From: an uncultured Prevotella sp.
GTDB lineage: Bacteria; Bacteroidota; Bacteroidia; Bacteroidales; Bacteroidaceae
Direction of reading: 5' to 3'
DNA: 64,000 nt
Assembly: GCA_946183415.1 (NCBI GenBank)
Contig: CAMHAM010000003.1
Coordinates: 84,581-148,580 of the forward strand
Position 1 is the first letter of the stretch. Every line of letters starts with the position of its first letter. A program made the translations under genes and the position numbers. This document shows positions 38,052 to 45,265 of the stretch, piece after piece. The notes below the pieces were generated by a model that ran no database searches, was not told where the DNA came from, and was given only the letters and a program-made list of their open reading frames with translations.

Positions 38052-38780
38052 ATGAAAAAGTATATCATAACGGCTTTTGTATGCTTTGCCATACTAAGCC
38101 TTGATTCCTGCGACGACGGGCGCATCTACCCTGAGACAGCCTCTTTGTCGGAAGGAAAGACTGTCGTCTTAGAGGGAACGCTTCAGGGACTGGAGAACTG
38201 GCCAGGCACCTATCGTGTATCTGTGGCTGGTTTCGAGAATGCAGATGACGAATATGCCGATGTCTCCAAGGTCATCACCTCCAGCGATGTGGTCGATGGC
38301 AAGGTGAGGGTAGAGTTGTCGGGTATCAAGGAGAATGTTACACTGGTCAGGCTCTGTATACTCGACCGTCTGAGACGTCATATAGTCACTTTCAAGGAGG
38401 TGGAGGTTGCTTCGGCCAAGGAGACGGTGAAGATGGATGTAGGGACAATGGATATCAGTATGTTCAATGCCATCCAGCAGAGTTATTTCAATACCACATG
38501 TGCTAACTGCCACGGTGCCTCTAACCGTGCTGCCGCAGGTCTTTATCTGACGGAAGGCAAAAGCTATGATGCTCTGGTTGGCAAACCCTCCACGAAGGTG
38601 GAAGGCATCAATATGGTGGAGCCAAACGATGCCCAGCACAGCCTGCTGCACATGATTCTCAATCGGGAGGTTGTGGAAGGCATCTCGATGACTCATCGGG
38701 ATTTGGTTTCTGAAAAGAATGAGCAGAGCATTCTGCCGCTCATCGACAGTTGGATTAATAATGGAGCGAAAGAGAAGTGA
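38052..38780 (+). CDS. Lipoprotein with single c-type haem motif
   Basis: Lipobox LDSCDDG; CANCHG; start placed at MKKYII. Confidence 0.75.
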   Translation: MKKYIITAFVCFAILSLDSCDDGRIYPETASLSEGKTVVLEGTLQGLENWPGTYRVSVAGFENADDEYADVSKVITSSDVVDGKVRVELSGIKENVTLVRLCILDRLRRHIVTFKEVEVASAKETVKMDVGTMDISMFNAIQQSYFNTTCANCHGASNRAAAGLYLTEGKSYDALVGKPSTKVEGINMVEPNDAQHSLLHMILNREVVEGISMTHRDLVSEKNEQSILPLIDSWINNGAKEK

Positions 38781-38820
38781 AAAGTGAGAAGTGAAAAATG
38801 AAAAGTGAAAAGTTGAGAAA
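38769..38820. repeat. Degenerate (GAAAAGTGA)n heptamer-type repeat
   Basis: gaaagagaagtgaaaagtgagaagtgaaaaatgaaaagtgaaaagttgagaa; inverted counterpart at 39991..40022. Confidence 0.85.
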
Positions 38821-39962
38821 TGAATAATAATATGAAATACGAATTTGAGAATGCGTTTGCCGACGTTTTCCAGTTTGACAATGGCACAGAAGTATGCGAG
38901 TATCATGCCATGATTCATGCAGGTTCGTCGCGTTTGTCCTATATTCAGCAGCTGGAGGCCGTCATGGGTGCGTACAGTCAGTTGATAGAAGGCCCGCTCA
39001 GTGGAGCACAGGCCGTTTTTAAGCGTTATTTCCTCAGTGATGCAGCTAATCAGGCCGACGATGTCATCGCCACAGATGTCACAGACTGTGCCAAGAGTAT
39101 TATCCAGCAGGCACCCCTCGATGGAACCAAGGTAGCACTTTGGGTATACCTGATGACCAATGTCCAGACAGGTATTGGCAAGAGCGGACTTTATGAGGTT
39201 TGTCATGGCGGATTCCGTCATCTTTGGAACGGCTCGGCCCACAATATGGCTGCCAATTCGGAATATCAGACACGTCTGCTCTTCAACGAGTATAACATGC
39301 AGCTGATTCAGGAGGGATGTACGCTGGAGGCTAACTGTATCCGCACCTGGTTCTTCGTGAATGATGTAGACCTGAACTATGGTGGTGTAGTACGTGCACG
39401 GAACCAGTTCTTCTTCACGCAGGGGCTGACAGTGAACACCCATTTCATCGCCTCTACAGGTATTGGAGGCCGTCAGCAGGATCCCAACGTACTCTCGCAG
39501 ATGGATAACTATGCCATCGCCGGCATCAAGAAAGAACAGATTCACTATCTGTATGCTTCCACACACCTGAATCGCACCAGTGATTACGGTGTTAGCTTCG
39601 AACGAGGAACACAGGTGAACTATGCCGATCGTCGCCATGTTTTCATTTCTGGCACAGCCTCTATCAATAATAAAGGTGAGGTGGTGTATCCTAAGGATAT
39701 CGTCAAGCAGACACACCGTATGTGGGAGAATGTTGAGGCTCTTTTAGCTGAGGCTGACTGCAACTTCAATGATGTGGCAGAGATGGTGGTCTATCTTCGT
39801 GACACTGCCGACTATGACTTGGTACGAGAACTCTACGAGGAGCGATTCTCGGGCAAGCCTTATGTGATTGTCCATGCGCCCGTCTGCCGTCCAGGCTGGC
39901 TTATCGAGATGGAGTGTATAGCAGTCAAGGCCGTTGACCTGCCCACCATGCCTAAGTTCTGA
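38820..39962 (+). CDS. RidA/YjgF superfamily protein with extended N-terminal domain (chorismatase-like architecture)
   Basis: C-terminal half FISGTASINNKGEVVYPKDIVKQTHRMWENVEALLAEADCNFNDVAEMVVYLRD...CRPGWLIEMECIA. Confidence 0.75.
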   Translation: MNNNMKYEFENAFADVFQFDNGTEVCEYHAMIHAGSSRLSYIQQLEAVMGAYSQLIEGPLSGAQAVFKRYFLSDAANQADDVIATDVTDCAKSIIQQAPLDGTKVALWVYLMTNVQTGIGKSGLYEVCHGGFRHLWNGSAHNMAANSEYQTRLLFNEYNMQLIQEGCTLEANCIRTWFFVNDVDLNYGGVVRARNQFFFTQGLTVNTHFIASTGIGGRQQDPNVLSQMDNYAIAGIKKEQIHYLYASTHLNRTSDYGVSFERGTQVNYADRRHVFISGTASINNKGEVVYPKDIVKQTHRMWENVEALLAEADCNFNDVAEMVVYLRDTADYDLVRELYEERFSGKPYVIVHAPVCRPGWLIEMECIAVKAVDLPTMPKF

Positions 39963-39966
39963 GCAA

Positions 39967-40629
39967 ATGAGAAGTGTACTCCTGCTGTTTTTCACTTTTC
40001 ACTTTTCACTTCTCACTTCTTCTGCGCGTAGCGTCCAGACCATCAATGCAGAGAAGGCTCGGGAAGTGGCTCGGGAGCAAGTCATCTGGCAAGACCAGCT
40101 TTGTCCTTTCTCTACCTTCGCGCTTGATTTCCTGAAATCCGTCTATGGTAAGAGCAACTACAAAGGTCTCTCTCCTGAGCAGGTGGTTTATGGCTGGCTT
40201 CTTCGCCCTGAAGTTTGGAAGGATGAACCTATGATCCATATTCCTGAGACCGATCTTCAGCGCCAACTGCATATCGAAGGCGAATATGCCAAGTTCTCAG
40301 AACTCTTCGACGACACCCTCGGTTACAAGCTGAATACGTTGGGCTCAGACCTTCCTGAACGGATGCGGCAGATGGCTCGTGAGTCATCTGCCGCCATCAG
40401 TCTTGACGAGAAAGTGGGTGAGATCATTCTACTGACAAGAGGCCAACTATTTAAGCCGCGTCCTGCTGATATGAAGCCTTTACCCTCATGGCGGGTAGAG
40501 GCTGAAATCCTTTGGAATAACACCCCTTCATGGGCTATTCTGGTGATAGTTGTAGCAGTCGTAGCCCTCTTGGTGTTCTTTCTGAGAAAAGCTATGAAGA
40601 GGCCTTTGAAGGCTGTAAAGATAGCATAA
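39967..40629 (+). CDS. Free-standing domain resembling the extracytoplasmic insert of Bacteroidetes CcsA/CcsBA cytochrome c biogenesis proteins
   Basis: CPFSTFALDFLKSVYGKSNYKGLSPEQVVYGWLLRPEVWKDEPMI; C-terminal TM; no haem-handling TM core. Confidence 0.6.
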   Translation: MRSVLLLFFTFHFSLLTSSARSVQTINAEKAREVAREQVIWQDQLCPFSTFALDFLKSVYGKSNYKGLSPEQVVYGWLLRPEVWKDEPMIHIPETDLQRQLHIEGEYAKFSELFDDTLGYKLNTLGSDLPERMRQMARESSAAISLDEKVGEIILLTRGQLFKPRPADMKPLPSWRVEAEILWNNTPSWAILVIVVAVVALLVFFLRKAMKRPLKAVKIA

Positions 40630-41482
40630 AGACAACGCTACAGCCCTGACGTGATTGTTCGACAAGGTCGAGCATGCCTCCTTGCAGAATCATCATTCTC
40701 CGACTCAGAGAGAGGCCGATTCCACTACCACTCCGCTTGGTAGTGAAGAAAGGCACAAAGAGCGACTGACGGTTTTCCGCAGGGATAGGCAGACCATCGT
40801 TGCCGATGTAGAGAGTCAGGAAGGCAGAGTTGTGATTGGCTCCTTGATCCTTTTCCACAACTATTTTCTGGGCTTTGGCCTCAATGGCATTCTTTACGAG
40901 GTTCATCAACACCTGGCGTAACATACCTTCATCTGCATGGACTGTCAGATCAGACGAGACGTTCACCTCCCATGTCAGCTGGGGGTAGGTTTTCCTGATG
41001 TCGTCAATCATCTTCAGCAAGGCAACATCGCCTATCTTTGGTTTCTCCAGTTCCGACATCTTGCGATAGCTGACGACGAAGTCGCTCAGATGGCGTGAGG
41101 TGTCGTATATGGCCTGGATACCGTCTTCAAGGGGTGAATCCTTCACATCGGGGCGATTCAGTAGTGACTGGCTGATGCTGGTGATAGGGGCAGTGGCGTT
41201 CATTATCTCATGGGTAAGTACCCGAGTGAGCCGTTCCCACGACTCCACCTCACTCTGGTTAACCTGCTGGCGGATGGTTTCACCCAACTGATTCAGCGTC
41301 TCCTGCATGGCTCGCTCACCAAAGAACATGCCGTCTGTGGGCATGCGGAAAGTAAAGTCCTTGTTGCGGATAGCTTCTTGCATCAGATGGGCACGTAGTC
41401 GTAACTTGCGCTGATGGCGGATAAACCACCAGCAGGCGACGACGGCCATCATACCTATTATTATATATACAAACGTATTCAT
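40592..41482 (-). CDS. Sensor histidine kinase (NtrY-like)
   Basis: RVLTHEIMNATAPITSISQSL, LMNLVKNAIEAKA, FFTTKRSGSGIGLSLSRRMM. Confidence 0.9.
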   Translation of the reverse strand: MNTFVYIIIGMMAVVACWWFIRHQRKLRLRAHLMQEAIRNKDFTFRMPTDGMFFGERAMQETLNQLGETIRQQVNQSEVESWERLTRVLTHEIMNATAPITSISQSLLNRPDVKDSPLEDGIQAIYDTSRHLSDFVVSYRKMSELEKPKIGDVALLKMIDDIRKTYPQLTWEVNVSSDLTVHADEGMLRQVLMNLVKNAIEAKAQKIVVEKDQGANHNSAFLTLYIGNDGLPIPAENRQSLFVPFFTTKRSGSGIGLSLSRRMMILQGGMLDLVEQSRQGCSVVFMLSLQPSKASS

Positions 41483-41503
41483 GCGGTAGCAAATTCTTCA
41501 CTC

Positions 41504-42028
41504 TTACAGCCTCTTCATCTTGTTATAGAGCGTCTGGCGGGTGATGCCCAGCAGTTCGGCAGCCTGCGTCAGGTTGCCGTGACAGCGATCGAGGGTACGG
41601 CGGATGTGCTCCTTCTCCATTTCGTCGAGGCTCACTATCTCGCTCTGCATGTCGAGCACATCCTTCAGCTTGTGAACAAGCTCGCCATTGTCCCAAGGCT
41701 TGGTGATGAAGTCGGCAGCTCCGCTCTTCAGTCCCTTTACAGCCAGATTCACGTCAGCATAGGCCGTCAGCAGTACCACAGGCGTCTGGGGATGCTGCTT
41801 GCGGATGGCACGAAGCCAGAAGAGTCCCTCCTGTCCGCTGTTCACACCAAGCGTGAAATTCATGTCTAAGAGCACGATGTCTATCTCCTCCTGGGCCATC
41901 GTCTTCAGGATGTCATCAGGCTGACTCAGTGTCAAGATGCGCTCAAATGTATCGTCCAGCAGGTAGCGCATTGCAGTCAGGATGGAAGCGTTGTCGTCAA
42001 CGATCAAAATGGTTCCGTATTTGTTCAT
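41504..42028 (-). CDS. Response regulator: receiver + Fis-type HTH, no AAA+ domain
   Basis: ILIVDDNASILTAMRYLL, IVLLDMNFTLGVNSGQEG, VVLLTAYAD, ITKPWDN; HIRRTLDRCHGNLTQAAELLGITRQTLYNKMKRL. Confidence 0.92.
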   Translation of the reverse strand: MNKYGTILIVDDNASILTAMRYLLDDTFERILTLSQPDDILKTMAQEEIDIVLLDMNFTLGVNSGQEGLFWLRAIRKQHPQTPVVLLTAYADVNLAVKGLKSGAADFITKPWDNGELVHKLKDVLDMQSEIVSLDEMEKEHIRRTLDRCHGNLTQAAELLGITRQTLYNKMKRL

Positions 42029-42061
42029 ATCGTCTTTTTGCCTGCAAAGATATAAAGATTC

Positions 42062-42101
42062 TGTCTAAAAATCATACAGGGAGGTGTCTAATTTTTAGAC
42101 A
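42062..42101. promoter_or_regulatory. Operator copy 1: TGTCTAAAAATCATAC-N7-TGTCTAATTTTTAGACA
   Basis: Same architecture and 23-bp spacing as 55219..55258 and 59035..59074. Confidence 0.85.
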
Positions 42102-42185
42102 ATCTGCACTGGGCAGCGTTAAAATGCTTGCTGATATGAGGGGAAAGCCATAACTTTGCAATGCGAAAAAGAAAAAAAACAGAGT

Positions 42186-43514
42186 ATGAAACAGACGTTG
42201 ATAATATGCCTTACGCTTGCAAGTCTACAATCGTCAGCACAGACGGGCTTGACGATGCGGCAGTGCATGCAATATGCAGTAGAGCACAACCATGAGGTGA
42301 AGCGCTCCGAGTTAGAGCTGGAAAATTATAAGGTCAGCAAGGCGGGTGCCGCAGGACGGTTCCTGCCTGTCGTAGATGCCAACATCGGTGCCCAGTATAA
42401 CTTCGGACGAGCCATCGACCCGTCGACCAATGGCTATACTGATGTAAGTACCTTCTATAATGGCTACTCCCTGCAAGCCTCGTTGCCCGTGTTCGACGGA
42501 TTCAACCGCCTGCATGCATTTCGTGCTGCCAAAGCCAGTGCGCTGATGGGGCAGTCTGCTTTTCGTCAGAGGCAAAACCAGACAGCTCTCAGTGTATTGC
42601 AGGCTTTCGTTAGTGTAGCCTATTACGAGGGATTGGTCAAGATGGCCAAGGAAAAAGTGGAAGAAACGACGCTCTTGCTTAGGCAGACGAGATTATTGGA
42701 GGAAGTGGGCCGGAAGAGTGCTGCCGATGCGGCACAGGTGGAATCGCAGAAGGCAGAGGCCGACTACGAACTGACCCGTCAGCAGAATCTCCTGGCTTCA
42801 TCCCTGTTGGAACTGAAAAAGGAAATGGCTTTCCCGATGCAGGATACGTTGCAGATATTTTTCCATAGGGAGCGGAATTTTGTTCCGTCGGGAGCGGACA
42901 ATTGTTCCCTCGGGAGGGAAAATTTGTTGGTAAGCGAAGGAAATCCTGAGCTGCAAGCATCGCGTTTTAAGATGCAGGCCAGCAAGCATGAGTGGTATCA
43001 GGCCCGCGCTGCACTTTTCCCCTCTCTCTCTTTGAGTGCGGGCCTGAACACTACTTATTATCACACGCTACATTCCGATAAAACGGAGCCTTTCCATACA
43101 CAGTTCAAGAATAATATGGGTGAGTACGTTGGGGTCACGCTGAGCATCCCCCTGTTTAACCGCCTGCAGACTGTCACGGGCATCCGCCGAGCCAAGAACA
43201 ACTACCGGATAGCTTGTGAGGATTATGAACAAAAGCAACTGGAACTGGAAAAGCTGAGCCGCGAAGCCTGGCAGGACTGGCAGGGCTATCTGAAGCAGAC
43301 GGAACAGATGGTGGAGAAAGTGGAGGCTGACAGCATTGCGTATCAGCTGACGCGCCGCCAGTTCGAGGAGGGATTGAGCACCGCCATCGACCTGCGCACC
43401 ACTTCGGCACAACTGCTGAACTCAAAGGCTACGCTGCTGGAATGTCAGCTGATGGCGATAGTAAAGGAGCAATTGATTAGATATTATAAAGGTGAAACGA
43501 TATGGACAGAGTAA
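42186..43514 (+). CDS. TolC family outer membrane efflux protein
   Basis: Signal peptide, LTMRQCMQYAVEHNHEVKRSELELENYKVSKAGAAGRFLPVVDANIGAQYNFGRAIDP. Confidence 0.93.
   Translation: MKQTLIICLTLASLQSSAQTGLTMRQCMQYAVEHNHEVKRSELELENYKVSKAGAAGRFLPVVDANIGAQYNFGRAIDPSTNGYTDVSTFYNGYSLQASLPVFDGFNRLHAFRAAKASALMGQSAFRQRQNQTALSVLQAFVSVAYYEGLVKMAKEKVEETTLLLRQTRLLEEVGRKSAADAAQVESQKAEADYELTRQQNLLASSLLELKKEMAFPMQDTLQIFFHRERNFVPSGADNCSLGRENLLVSEGNPELQASRFKMQASKHEWYQARAALFPSLSLSAGLNTTYYHTLHSDKTEPFHTQFKNNMGEYVGVTLSIPLFNRLQTVTGIRRAKNNYRIACEDYEQKQLELEKLSREAWQDWQGYLKQTEQMVEKVEADSIAYQLTRRQFEEGLSTAIDLRTTSAQLLNSKATLLECQLMAIVKEQLIRYYKGETIWTE
42861..42926. repeat. 22-bp period array (3 units) inside the tolC-family CDS, in frame
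   Basis: ttccatagggagcggaattttg|ttccgtcgggagcggacaattg|ttccctcgggagggaaaatttg. Confidence 0.93.
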
Positions 43515-44755
43515 TCGAAAAGACAAAGACCCAGCGGCTGATGAAGTATTGGCCGTATGCAGCGGGAGGAAGCCTGCTGCTGGTAATGCTGTGCTGGCTC
43601 GTATTTGGCAATCATGCCTCGACGCTGAAAGTCAGAAAGGACGAGCTGACTATTAGCGAGGTACAACAGGCGGAGTTTAAGGACTATGTGCGCACCAACG
43701 GACAGGTACTTCCTATTCAGGTGGTGCAGATCTCGCCCGAGGAAGGCGGCATCGTGATGGAGAAGGTGGTAGAGGAGGGCACGCATGTGAAGAAAGGCGA
43801 TGTCATCGTCCGCCTCTCGAACTCCAACCTCGACTTGCAGATACTGAATGCTGAAGCCGAACTGGCAGAGAAGCAGAACCTGCTGCGCAACACACAGGTG
43901 GCGATGCAGCAAGACCGCCTGAAGAACCAGACGGAGCAGGCCCAGCTCGATATGGACACGCAGCGCAAGCAGCGCACCTTCGAGCAGAACAAGCGGCTCC
44001 ATAGTGAAAAACTCATCAGCCGTGAGGACTATATCAAGTCGCAGGAGGACTATCAGCTCTCTGCCAAGAAGCGCTCCTTGGTGAGCCAACGACTGAAGCA
44101 GGATTCCATCTATCGCACTGTCCAGATGGACCAGATGGAGGATAACCTCCAGAATATGCGGCGCAACGTGGTGCTTGTCCGTCAGCGTAAAGACAAGCTC
44201 GAAGTACGCTCGGCCATCGACGGCGAACTGGGCTTGCTTGATGTGGAGTTAGGTCAGAGCATCCAGCCCGGCCAGAAAATTGGCCAGCTGAACGACCTCT
44301 CCGACTATAAGGTGCAGGCACAGATAGATGAGCACTATATCGATCGTGTCCGCCAAGGGCTCACCGCCACTTTTACGCGAGGCGACAAACAATATCAGTT
44401 GCAGGTGCGCAAGGTCTATCCTGAGGTTCGCGAAGGTAAGTTCCGTTGCGACTTCATCTTCCGAGGCGAGCGTCCAGAGAACATCCGCACGGGCCAGACC
44501 TACTATATCGACCTCGAACTGGGCCAGCCCGAGCAGGCCGTTCTCATCCCTCGCGGCACCTTCTTCCAGACCACAGGAGGCCAATGGATCTTCGTGCTCT
44601 CCTCTGATGGCAACAAGGCCTATCGCCGCCAGATTCGTATAGGCCGCCAGAACCCGCAGCACTACGAGGTGCTCGAAGGTCTGGAGCCAGGCGAACGAGT
44701 CGTCACCAGCGGCTACGAGGCGTTCAAGGACAACGAAGTATTGGATATAAAATAG
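43502..44755 (+). CDS. HlyD/MacA-type periplasmic adaptor subunit
   Basis: Single N-terminal TM, ISPEEGGIVMEKVVEEGTHVKKGDVIVRLSN, long coiled coil, RSAIDGELGLLDVELGQSIQPGQKIGQL. Confidence 0.92.
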   Translation: MDRVIEKTKTQRLMKYWPYAAGGSLLLVMLCWLVFGNHASTLKVRKDELTISEVQQAEFKDYVRTNGQVLPIQVVQISPEEGGIVMEKVVEEGTHVKKGDVIVRLSNSNLDLQILNAEAELAEKQNLLRNTQVAMQQDRLKNQTEQAQLDMDTQRKQRTFEQNKRLHSEKLISREDYIKSQEDYQLSAKKRSLVSQRLKQDSIYRTVQMDQMEDNLQNMRRNVVLVRQRKDKLEVRSAIDGELGLLDVELGQSIQPGQKIGQLNDLSDYKVQAQIDEHYIDRVRQGLTATFTRGDKQYQLQVRKVYPEVREGKFRCDFIFRGERPENIRTGQTYYIDLELGQPEQAVLIPRGTFFQTTGGQWIFVLSSDGNKAYRRQIRIGRQNPQHYEVLEGLEPGERVVTSGYEAFKDNEVLDIK

Positions 44756-44773
44756 ATTTGTTAACAACTAAAG

Positions 44774-44812
44774 AAACTATTTAAATTAGTTTAAAAACTA
44801 AGGGTCTTAGTT
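44774..44812. promoter_or_regulatory. Two palindromes upstream of blaI-like gene; candidate autoregulatory operators
   Basis: AAACTAtttaaatTAGTTT and AACTAAGggtCTTAGTT, ahead of TTACTTTGCGG. Confidence 0.6.
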
Positions 44813-44896
44813 GTATGTAACGAAAAGTTTTAGTTACTTTGCGGTCAGATATTGAATATTGACGCAAGTAAAATGTAAACTTAAAACCCGTAAGCA

Positions 44897-45259
44897 ATGA
44901 AGAAACTGACCAACAAGGAAAAGGAAATCATGGATCTGTACTGGAAGCATGGTCCTATGTTCGTTCGCGAGTTGCAAGAGCATTATGCCGAGCCCCGCCC
45001 TCATTTCAACACGCTCTCTACGATCGTGCGCATCCTGGAGCGCGAGGGATTCCTCGACCATAAGCAGTTTGGCAATACCTATCAGTATTATCCGCTCATC
45101 TCTGAGGCGGAGTATGGACGCAAGTCTATCGCTGGTATCATCAAGAACTATTTCGACGACTCCTATCTCTCTGCCGTCTCCTCGTTTGTCAAGGAAGAGA
45201 AGATCAGCGTAGAGGAACTGCGCGAGCTCATCAATCAGATAGAGAACCAACAATCGTAA
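44897..45259 (+). CDS. BlaI/MecI/CopY family transcriptional regulator
   Basis: LTNKEKEIMDLYWKHGPMFVRELQEHY..PRPHFNTLSTIVRILEREGFL. Confidence 0.93.
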   Translation: MKKLTNKEKEIMDLYWKHGPMFVRELQEHYAEPRPHFNTLSTIVRILEREGFLDHKQFGNTYQYYPLISEAEYGRKSIAGIIKNYFDDSYLSAVSSFVKEEKISVEELRELINQIENQQS

Positions 45260-45265
45260 TCCAGT

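Noticed and set aside
38169-39716. 515-aa minus-strand ORF antisense to the cytochrome lipoprotein and RidA-like genes
   Set aside because: Spans two clear plus-strand genes and the repeat between them; no family resemblance.
42062-42101. Sigma-54 promoter expected for an NtrC-like system
   Set aside because: No GG-N10-GC type -24/-12 element seen; TAnnTTTG-type promoters are present instead.
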